DNA of 64,000 nt. It comes from Chytridium lagenaria (lineage: Eukaryota; Chytridiomycota; Chytridiomycetes; Chytridiales; Chytridiaceae). Below are positions 36,245 through 45,880 of the stretch, piece after piece. The notes under the pieces were generated by a model that was not told the DNA's origin, did no database searches, and saw nothing but the letters and a program-made list of their open reading frames with translations. A program made the translations under genes and the position numbers. The DNA lies in NCBI GenBank assembly GCA_025449115.1, contig JAHLKC010000091.1:105237-169236 (forward strand). The letters are read 5' to 3'. Numbering within the stretch: position 1 is the stretch's first letter; the number at the start of each line of letters is the position of its first letter.

Positions 36245-37756
36245 ATGGCAGAACGACGAACCACCGAGATCAAGGGTTTTGAGCGCTTCGTCAGCATGTC
36301 AGAGGGATGCATGTGGATCGCTCATGCACTTCGCATCACAGCCCCATCTCAAGTCGTGATCTCAAACATTGTGCCGGCGTTTCGAGGTGTATTCAACAAG
36401 CATCCAAGAATGAGAGCTCGCATGTCAAAGGAGAAGAACGAACCATTCATTGCTGTCATTCCACCTGGTGATATGACGGATGAAGACGTCAAGCCTCTTG
36501 TTACCGTTGTTGAAGGGAAAGACGGGGAGGATTTGATTTCTGGCATTCAACCCATCATTCAAGAAACTTGCAGCAAGCCAGTGAACAGAACAACGGATTC
36601 TCCTTACAAACTTACTGTTTACGTTGGTGAGAAATCGGAAACAGGCTTGATGGATAAACTTGTCCTCATGTTGTTTTCTGACCACTACATGAGCGACGGG
36701 TTCAGTGGTCTCATTGTCCTCAACGACCTTTTGAGAAACTTGGCTTCCTCGCATCAAACGTCATTCTGGATCAAGAAGAACTCCCTCTCCGCCCTTCGCT
36801 ATTCGACCAACAATGGCCCAACACTTTATTCAATCGTATCATCACTCCCCTCATCATATCAGTCACAGCCCCAATTCTTCGCGCAGAAGTGAAAAACCAC
36901 ACCCCCGTCCTTCCCATTCGTCAAGACCAAAAACCCTTCAAGCTCCCACTCCCACTCAACTTAACTCAACTTCATCTCTTCACCGGCCATCCCGACAACC
37001 TTGTTGCAGGTTTAAAGCGTTGCAAGGAAGAAAAGGTCACGCTACATGGTGCCGTTCTTGCTTGTGTATTGATGAGCTTTGAAAAGGCAAAAGGCGTGAC
37101 GCCAAAGGGGAAGAGGTTTAAGATGAAGGTGGACAGTGATTTTAATATGCGAAATCGCGTCAAGAAGCCGTTTCCTGAGGCTTCAGTTGGGTTCAATGTG
37201 GGGATTGTTAATCTTCAAAAGCTTGATACAAAGGGTGTTGATTTTAATGAGAAGTTTTGGGATGTTGCAAGGTGCGTGAAGAAGCAAATGGTAGGTTGCA
37301 TTCTATTCATTTGTACTTTATGGGCTTTATCTGACCTATCGTTTTTATTAGACGACGGAAATCACAAGCTTCAATACTGTAGCCGCGCCTCTCTACATGA
37401 ACCACAAGCTTAACTCCTCAATCAAAAAGGTTGAAGTCGAAGTTCCCCATAGTCTTCTTGGCGACGTGAACATTTCCAACCTTGGGCGTTACCCCTTTGA
37501 GACTGTCCATACTCTCCCTCGTGGCGAGATTCGAGTTGAGGGTCTGCATTTCTCAAACAGCATTCCAAATATGGGACCTGGTGTGGATCTTGTTTGTATC
37601 AAGTGTGGGACAGTTGGATTATGCGTTTTCGACGAGGTTTGTGGACGAGGAAGGGAAGAAGGTTTTTGAATATCTTTGTAAATGCATTGAGGCGGTGGGG
37701 AGTATATTACGAAGGAGGAAACGATGCGTGGAGCGTCAGAGCGGATATTTTCTTAG
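36245..37756 (+). CDS. HxxxD-type acyltransferase, copy B, reading frame disrupted
   Basis: Paralogue of the gene at 6912-8487 along its whole length: EIKGFERFVSMSEGCMWIAH, FNKHPRMRARMS, the identical catalytic block SDHYMSDGFSG, LRPSLFDQ, PVLPIRQDQKPF, VTLHGAVLACVLMSF, DFNMRNRVKKPF and a C-terminal exon with SNLGRYPFETVHTLP. The intron is at the same place (about 37291-37352). Three shifts interrupt it: about 36745-36765, about 37590 (before FVSSVGQLDYAF) and about 37695, after which ETMRGASERIFS ends at 37756. The copy lacks the N-terminal ~19 residues of copy A. Because other conserved genes here show the same kind of shift, this may be intact in reality; it could equally be a young pseudogene. 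Confidence 0.7.
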
Positions 37757-39019
37757 TCTTTTTTGGTGTAAATAAAATCACGCATTAATCATCATCAGTT
37801 TAATACTCTTCGCCATTCAACTTTGCTTGCTGCATATTACATCTTTTTTTTCGAATCTAACATTGCATCTTTTTCAATTTCACCTTTGTGAAACTACTAC
37901 AGAAGGAGTGTAGGCCAGATGAGTATGTGATATCTTTGACTAATACACGGAACGAAATTAACTTAACATGTGTAATGATTCTTGTCTCTTCCATATCTAG
38001 AGACAGTGCAAAAGGGTATAAGATTAGCGTATGCATCCTTGCTGTTAATATCACGCTTCAGAAGTCTTATTCTTGTAGACTGCATATAATAATTGTTTTG
38101 AATCCTAACCACCTTAGCTGCCTACCAAAGTGGATACCGATATTTTCGTCAAATTCGTCCGAACTTTAGCCAGCTTTGGCTACGTTTGGTAGCACTGTAT
38201 CATACAAATGAAGACTTGCAAACACTTAATGTAGGTAGAAAGGTAACTGAGGGGAAAGAATCTGGAGGATAAGGATGGCTTGTTGGACCCACGTTTCAGC
38301 CGTCCAGTCCAAGTGGCGCCATCCGAGATAACCAGTACCCTGTCAAACTCCAGCAGAACACCTAAATAGCCGTCATGATATCTCAGGGAGAACGGCAATG
38401 GCAAGCAGGACGCTGAAGGTTGTTGAATGATCTGGAATTTCAAATTTCAATTTCTGTGAAACTTGTTATCTACCGTATGAGTTTCTGCACATATCGGTGA
38501 GTTTCACGTTGACTTCGTAATTGTAAAACGTTTGAAAAGCGTTAAGAGTAAAAGAATGCTCTTCACCTTGCCGCCCAAGTGTTGACCCTTCCTTTGCGGC
38601 AAAACTTAACTCATTAACCAACTAACTTTCTACAGTAGGCACCTTTGTGCAAATAGGACCTGTTGAGAGTTTTTAGGAAAGTGGTTTTCGAGGTTGCGAA
38701 TGAATGAGGAGATGTAAAGTTGAGTACACGTTAGAAATGTTTTCTACTTTTTTCCAGCTTTAACGGAGAGGGCTCTCGTTTCGGTTATCACTAAGTTTTT
38801 TTCATTAGCTCTGGCAACAAGGTTTTATGATATCCTCTGTCGCTGAATGCCCGGCCGTTATTTTGACTCAATATCACGGGCAAGTGCTCCACTAAACCCG
38901 TCGTCGTAGTAGAAAGGTTGCGTCAATTTAAAAACGCTATATCTAATTTCAATCAAAATATTGTTTTAACGCCTTGGGAGTCTCCTCTGTTGTAGGCAAC
39001 TGAATTAAATCCATTTTCT

Positions 39020-39225
39020 CAACCCGCGTTTCATCCACGCAACCCCAACACCTTTTTATCTACCTAAACACACAAAATAAAGTAAAAAAAACGACACGAA
39101 TTCTTCATTATAATTAGGTCTTTGACATTATGACTTCATGGGTTAAGGTCCAATACCCTCGGACAATAGGGTACGCCCAGTAAGCCCAATAGTCACGTCA
39201 TAAACAAGGATGCTGATTACTTATT
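39020..39225 (+). repeat. Dispersed duplicate, copy 1
   Basis: Shares with 39909-40300 the ordered blocks CCACGCAACCCCA, CACCTTTTTATCTA, AAACACACAAAATAAA, GACACGAATTCTT, CCAATACCCTCGGACAAT and AGTCACGTCAT followed by AAGGATGCT or GAGGATGCT. Here the last two blocks are about 20 bp apart. Confidence 0.75.
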
Positions 39226-39521
39226 ATTAGCAGTGGCCCTCCTACCCTTCCCATGCGGTAAGATGGGGCCCACCTCACCCAACCGCAGTACGTCATTGGT
39301 CGACGCTTGGGAAGAATGTCAAAAGCTTTGCTTTGGAAAACAAAAAAAGCATCGGAGTTGTGTGTCGGAGTTTTAGGATTCCAAAGCAAAAAGGAAACCT
39401 CGACAGAATGTTACGGTATATGATTTATATACGAGAAACTCGGTTCTCGTAACATGTGCTGGCCGGTTTCTCCCCTGGCCAGGAGGAAAATCCAGCCCAC
39501 ACCCTGGGATGGCTAATCACC

Positions 39522-39622
39522 AGAATGTGGATTTGAACCAGCGACCTCATGGCTGGCAGAACTTTTCCATCGAGTAAGCTGGGAATCGAAAGTTCATTTG
39601 CCAACTACGCCATTCACATTCT
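39522..39622 (-). other. tRNA-like element with A and B boxes
   Basis: On the minus strand TGGCGTAGTTGG (39601-39612) fits the Pol III A box and GGTTCAAATCC (39529-39539) the B box. An exact 8-bp inverted repeat (AGAATGTG / CACATTCT) encloses both, and GAACT/AGTTC could be an anticodon stem holding an intron. The T-arm and D-arm do not pair well in standard geometry, so a working tRNA is doubtful. A tRNA pseudogene or SINE head is more likely. Confidence 0.35.
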
Positions 39623-39908
39623 TTGAAGTTGACGAAAAAAAGGATTTTGGCCTTATATCCTTTATCAAGACAATAATGGACTTGACAATTATTTATTATA
39701 AAATTACTCTTCATCCTCCATCATCATCCCGATAGTCAACTTACTTCAGCATTCCCGTAAACATTTATCGCATGCGCCTACTAACGGCTCCTGATTGATT
39801 CCCATATGACTGGCTCATGAGTATCCATTTTATGCTGCCTTGTCGTGGAGTCTCAATCTCTGTATTGGTTTTGCGATTACATTACCTAGCGACAATTCTT
39901 TCACCGCT

Positions 39909-40300
39909 CAATCCGACTCCACGCAACCCCATCACCTTTTTATCTAAACACACAAAATAAACAAAAATGACACGAATTCTTAGGGCCTTTTACGTTATGA
40001 ATTCATGAAATGTCCAATACCCTCGGACAATGGGGTTTTTTGTGGAAAAAAAGTGGCTCAGAATTTGTCCTCGTTTTTTATCCCTACGGAAACCTGCGCG
40101 CAAACTGGTGGAAGAAACACGATGCCGCCAAAAAAGAAGGGGAGCGTCAAAGCCCAGGGTGGACGTAAGCCTTTTTATCGTCATTCCTTAAACATGCCCA
40201 AGTCTCGTTCTTCCACTTCTATTTCCTCATCCACTTTTCTTTGTTAGAGGTGCCGAGTGAGCCCAACAGTCACGTCATCAACGAGGATGCTTGTGTTCAA
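39909..40300 (+). repeat. Dispersed duplicate, copy 2, with a ~215-bp extra block
   Basis: Matches copy 1 up to CCTCGGACAAT (about 40031) and again from GAGCCCAACAGTCACG (about 40258). In between, absent from copy 1, is a small exon-like segment: ATG at 40121 (MPPKKKGSVKAQGG), donor GGAC|GTAAGC and acceptor TTTGTTAG at about 40246. It may be the 5' end of an old gene cut off by the array. Confidence 0.6.
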
Positions 40301-43300
40301 AGCTAGTCATCCTCTCGTTCTCGGCGTCGTTACGATCTCAGTGATTCGTTTGATTCCCTAAAATGGTCCAATTCGAAATTTCAAGTAGTCAGTTCCATAA
40401 GCAGATGATTCAGAGAAAAGAAGGAAACTACTTACCGGGCCGAAGCCCGTGCCTTCCTAACACGTGAGTGCCAATAGATATAACATCCCGCAGTGATAAC
40501 AACCATCAATTGTAATCTCAATGAATCCCGCGATCCGCCATCGTCTTCGTGTGGTTGTTCTAGTCGCGTTAAGATTTCGTTTGACTTGCAGTTACCTCGA
40601 ATCTTACTGCACAAAATGTCAAATAGCCAGCTCAATTTCAAGATAAGGAAAGTGATCAAAAACGTATATAAAAAAGATAATTAACGGCCGAAGCCCCTCA
40701 AATCCTTCATGCAAGCGAGTACCAGAAAATATTCGAGCAAACTTAATCGTTTCGCAATAATAACATTCATAATAGTTTCTTGAAATTTCGTTACATCCGT
40801 CATCGAATCGTCGTCTCGTTCGCGGTCTCGGTGGAACGTTAAACTCGTCAAGGACCTCGAATCGTCCTTCGCGATATCTCAAGTAGTCAGTTCAATAGCA
40901 GTAAAAGAAGAAATTCAAAGGAGAGGAAGAAAAATACTTACGGGCCGAAGCCCCTCACTTCCTTTAAGTAGGTAAGTACAAGAAAATACCGAATAACTTG
41001 ATTGTTCCCGCAAAACGAACTTCCCATAGATAATAGCTTCTTGAAATTTCGGTACATCCCTCGTCGAATCGTCGTCTCGTTCGCGGTCTCAGCGGCACGG
41101 TGACCTTGCCATGGACCTCGTATCGTCCTTCACGATATTTCAGTAGTCGGCCCAATAGGAGTAAAAGAAGGATTTCAAAGGAGAGGAAGAAATTACCTAC
41201 GGGGCCGAAGCTTTAAGCAAGTGATTATGGGAAAAAACGGAGTAACCTGATCGTTCCTGGAATACTAACTTCCCATAAATAATTGTTTCTTGAAAATGGA
41301 TCCATCGTCGAAAAGTTGTCTCGTTCGCGGTCTCGGTGGCACGGTGGCCCGGCTGGACTCACCGTCGATCTTAGATATTCTTTTACGGACTTTTAGTAGT
41401 CAGCTCAGTTTTCAGTAATAGCAGGAATATAAAGGAGAGTAACGAAAACACTTACCGGGCGGGAGCCTCCGTTTTTAAGTAGCTAGTGAGTGCTGGAAAA
41501 AACCGAGTAACTTGAACGTTCCCGCAATAATATTAATAATAGTTTCTCGAAACCTCGTGCGGGCCGAGTGGAATCGTCGTCTCTTCCTCGTCTCGGCAGC
41601 ATGGTCACATCGTTGGACTTGCCGTGGACTTTTTATCGTCCTTCACGATAATTTAGGAGTCAGTTCACTTAGCAGAAAAGAAGGATTTCAAAGGGAGGAA
41701 TGAAAACAATTACCGGGCCGTAGCCCATCATTTCCTCTAAGCAGCCGGGGAGCACCGTAATATAATCAAGAAACCTTAAGCGCACCTGCACCGATAACAT
41801 CACATACACTATAGTTGCTTGAAAGGTCGTGCGGTTTCTGGTCGAATCATCGTCCCTTTGCGGTCTCGGTGACATAAGACCTTGATGGATTCGCCGTGCC
41901 CTTAAAACATCCTGCAATATATCTCACGAAGTGATTTCAGTTATCAAAAGAAAGAAATTCAAAGTAGAGGGAGTAAATACTTACCGTGCTGGAGCGCTTC
42001 CTTTGAGGAGCCCATGAGTACCAGGATAAACTCGAGTAACTTGCGCGTACCCGCAATAATAGCATTCCATAAATAATAGCTTCTGGAAACCTCGTGAAGT
42101 GTTTCGCAGCATCGTCTTCTCTTTCGCGGTCTTTTCGGTTTGGTCACCTCGTCCCATTCGCCACGGACTTCGAATCGTTCTGCACAATATCTTAAGTAGT
42201 CAGTTCAATTATGAGTAAAAGAGGGGATATACAGGAGAGAAAAGAAAATACTTACAGGGCCGCAGCCCCTCGCTTCTTTTGAGCAAGTGAGTATCAGAAG
42301 AAACCGAGTTATCTCATGGTTCCTGCACTTCTAACTTCCCATAATAAGAGTCTCTTGCAATTTCGGTACATCCCTCGTCGACTCGTCGTGTCGTTCGCGG
42401 TCTCGCTCTCATGGTGTCCTCGTTGAACTCGCCATGGACCTCGACTCGTCTTTTACGATATTTGAAGTATTCAACTCAATCAATAAGCACTCAAAGGAGA
42501 GGAAAGAAAATACTTACCGGGCCACAGCCCTCGCTTTCTTCAAACAAGGAAGTACCAGAAAATACCGAGTACCTTGATCGTTCCCGCAAAACGAACTTCC
42601 CATAGATAATAGTTTCTTGAAACTGCGGTACATCCCTCGTCGTCCTGTTGGAGGTCTCGGTAGTATGGTGACCTCGTCGGACTTGCCGTGGATCTAATTT
42701 TCCATTATGATATTTTAAGTGGTCAGTTCCGTTTTCAATTATAGCAGGCAGGAATATAAAGGAGAGGAACGAAAGCACTTACCGGTCGAGAGCCCCTCGC
42801 TTTTTTTTTCAAGCAGCCAGTAAGTACTGGAAAACGACCGAGTATGCAATTACATTAATAGCCATGGACCTTTTATCGTCCTTCACCATATGTCAAGTAG
42901 TCAGTCAATTAGGAGTAAACGAAGGAATTCAAAGAATAGGAAGGAAAATACTTACCGGGCCGAAGCCCCTCGCTTCCTTCAAGCAGCCATAGAGTACTAG
43001 AAAAACCCGAGTAACTTACTCGTTCTCACAATCATAATAAAATTAGTTTCTCGGAACCTCGTTCAGTGCCTCGTCGAATCGTCGTCTCTTTCGCGGTCGT
43101 GTCAGCATGGTCACCTCGTCAGACTCGCCATGGACCTCGAATCGTTCTCGGTAGATCCCTCGTCGAATCGTCGAATCTTTCGCGGTCTTGGCGGCACGGT
43201 GACTTTGTTGGACTCGCCGTGGACCTCGTATCGTCATTCACCATATGTCAAGTAGTCAGTCCAATTAGGAGTAAACGAAGGAATTTTCAGTTATAGCAGG

Positions 43301-45400
43301 CAGGAATATAAAGGAGAGGAACGAAAACACTTACCGGGCGAGAGCCCCTCGCTTTTTTCAAGCAGCCAGTGAGCACTGGAAAAGGACCGACTTACATTAA
43401 TAAAAGTTGTGTCTCGTCAAATCGTCGCCTCTTTCGTGGTCTCGGTGGCACGGTGACCTCGTTGGACTCGCCGCGGTCCTCGTATCGTCCTTCACGACAT
43501 GTCAAGTAGTCAGTTCAAATTAGGAGTAAACAAGGGAATTCAAAGGAGAGTAAGGAAAATACTTACCGGGCCGAAGCCCCTCGCTATCTTCAATTAACTG
43601 AGCACAAGAAAAAAACCGAGTACCTTGATCGTTCCCGCAACATCAACTTCCCTTAAATAATAATTTCTTGATATTTTGGTAATTCCCTCGTCGAGTCGTC
43701 ATCGTTCGCGATCTCGGAAAATGATGACCTCGTGAGACTCGCCGTGAATCTTGAATTGCCCTTTACACAGTTCAGTTATCAGTAATTGAAGGAATCTAAA
43801 GGAAAGTAACGAAAATACTTACCCGGAATCCCCTTGCTTCCTTCAAGCAAGTAAGTACCAGAAAACCCCGAGTAATTTGACTGCTCTCGCAGTAATAATA
43901 TCCATAAGCTTAAGATTTCGGTAGATCCCTGGTCGAATCGACGTCGCCTGTTTCGTGGTCTCGGTGGCATGGTGACCTCGTTGGCTCGCCGCGGTCCTCG
44001 TATCGTCCTTCACGACATGTCAAGTAGTCAGTTCAAATTAGGAGTAAACAAGGGAATTCAAAGGAGAGTAAGGAAAATACTTACCGGGCCGAAGCCCCTC
44101 GCTTTCTTCAATTAACTGAGTACAAGAAAAAAACCGAGTACCTTGATCGTTCCCGCAACATTAACTTCCCTTAAATAATAGTTTCTTGATATTTTCGTAA
44201 ATCCCTCGTCGAGTCGTCATCGTTCGCGATCTCGGACAATGATGACCTCGTGAGACTCGCCGTGAATCTTGAATTGCCCTTTACACAGTTCAGTTATCAG
44301 TAATTGAAGGAATCTAAAGGAAAGTAACGAAAATACTTACCCGGAATCCCCTTGCTTCCTTCAAGCAATAAGTACCAGAAAACCCCGAGTAACTTGACTC
44401 CTCTCGCAGTAATAATATCCCATAAACTTAAAATTTCGGTAGATCCCTCGTCGAATCGTCGAATCTTTCGCGGTCTTGGCGGCACGGTGACTTCGTTGGA
44501 CTCGCCTTGAACTTTGAATCCGTCACGATAGTCAATTTAGTCAGTTCAATCAGGATTAAATGAAGGAATTTAAAGTAGAGGAGGGAAAATACTTACCGGG
44601 CCAAAGCCCTCGCTTCCTTCAAGCACGTGAGTACCAAAGAAAGAGTAACTTGATCGTAACCGCAATAACAACATCACATAAATAATAGTTTCTTGAAATT
44701 ATCGGTGGATCCCTCGACGAATCGTCGTCTCGTTCGCGGTCTCAGTCGGCACGGTGACCTCGTTAGACTCGCCATGGACATCGATTCATTCCACACAATG
44801 TCTCAAGAAGTCAGTTCAATGAATAAGCACAACAGAAGGAATGAAAATGAGAGGAATGAAAATACTTACCGGGCCGAAGCCCCTCACTTCCTTTAAGCAA
44901 GTAAGTACAAGAAAATACCGAATAACCTGAATGTTCCCGCAAAACGAACTTCCCATAGATAATAGCTTATTGAAATTTCGGTACATCCCTCGTCGAATCG
45001 TCGTCTCGTTCGCGGTCTCATCGGCACGGTGACCTCGTCGGACTCGCCTGGGATCTCAAATCGTCCTGCACAATATCTCAAGTAGTCAGTTCAACTACGG
45101 TAAACGAAGGAATTCAAAGGAGAGGAAGAAAAATACTTACTGGGCCAAAGCCCTTCACTTCCTTTAAGCAAGTAAGTACAAGAAAATACCGAATAACTTG
45201 ATTTTTCCCGCAAAACGAACTTCCCATAAATAATAGCTTCTTGATATTTCGGTAGATCCATCGTCAAATCGTCGTCTCGTTCGCCCGTCTCGGTGGCATG
45301 TTGGCCTCGCCGTGGCACTTGAATCGCCCTATACGGAATTTTAATAGTCAATAAAGTCGCCTCAAAGAAAGTTACCAAAGACGGGATGTATAATACTTGC
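40300..45400 (-). repeat. Tandem array of ~19 exon-intron-like units (~261 bp each)
   Basis: On the minus strand each unit contains CTTCGGCCCG|GTAAGTATTTTC, a near-perfect splice donor; then about 65 nt that include a branch-like ACTGAC and an acceptor (TACTTGAG or, about 11 nt on, GTGAAG); then 196-207 nt ending at the next donor. Donors lie at about 40433, 40676, 40933, 41192, 41449, 41705, 41973, 42247, 42510, 42776, 42948, 43325, 43557, 43816, 44078, 44333, 44590, 44863 and 45133. Spacing is mostly 243-274, with one short (172) and one long (377) unit. The exon-like part can encode RTRRRFDEGCTEIS in one frame and YSVFSGTYLLEGSEGLRP in another; no single frame is open in all units. A weaker donor-like GTGAGTACC occurs on the plus strand. 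Either amplified exons of the gene at 45401 or a satellite derived from them. Confidence 0.8.
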
Positions 45401-45880
45401 CGGGTCAAAGTCCTCGCTTCCTGTGACCGGCCATCGACCACCACGGTATGTACCCGAGTAATTGCCTCTGTCCATCACTCGTGCTATCTTGGATGCTGTG
45501 TTGGAATCTCGTAGTAATAACTTGTCATCGACACTGACTCGTGTAGATGGTTCCTTGAAATATACGGGGCAGGTTAAAGTCTGGGTGCGAAGCGGTGACT
45601 GCAGGCTTATGTTGCTGTCATGGTCATCATATATCATTAAAAAGTAGAGTCTTTGCGCTGAGCATGTTACAAAGCCTTCTCCGTCAAATCCCATAACGAC
45701 TCCCGAAAGCGTCCTTCCTTCTCCTCGGACTAAAATGTCCAATACATGATTTATCCTGACAATCTTCAAATATCGTGTGACAATTCCGTTATTCCAAAAA
45801 TAGCTATTATCCTTATCCCTTCCATCAAAAATAGCCTCTGGAAACGACCCCAATACAATAATCATGTTGCTCCCTTCCAT
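45401..45880 (-). CDS. Open exon at the head of the array, function unknown
   Basis: An open stretch of about 156 codons (MIIVLGSFPEAIFDGRDK, ILVRGEGRTLSGVVMGFDGE, LTCPVYFKEPSTRVSVDDKL) ends with RGNYSGTYRGGRWPVTGSED, which corresponds to the end of the array unit (SVFSGTYLLEGSEGLRP), and is followed by a GC-type donor, CCCG|GCAAGTATT. So the first array unit is this exon's 3' part. Upstream on the same strand, spliceable blocks occur (THGGVKRELTKTRQQVSRL near 45960-46030; NNLRLKVRKPQLDHKL near 46200-46260; possibly a signal-like start near 46700), so the gene may begin near 46.7 kb. No known domain is recognised. Confidence 0.5.

Larger units (their letters stand above)
37757..40300. other. 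Gene-poor region with duplicated segments next to the array
   Basis: About 2.5 kb without a supported protein gene. It holds two copies of a ~200-bp segment and a tRNA-like element, listed separately. A word TTTGGTAGCAC at about 38184 matches the primer-binding site of the LTR element at 58945, possibly a retroelement scar. Confidence 0.4.

Noticed and set aside
40432..45081. Separate small genes, one per array unit (about 62-68 codons each)
   Set aside because: The frames begin without a consistent ATG, end at different places after small indels, and sit between splice signals; they are better seen as exon-like pieces.
40300..45400. The regular ~261-bp array as a CRISPR array
   Set aside because: Units are far too long, similar along most of their length with no unique spacers, and the host is eukaryotic.
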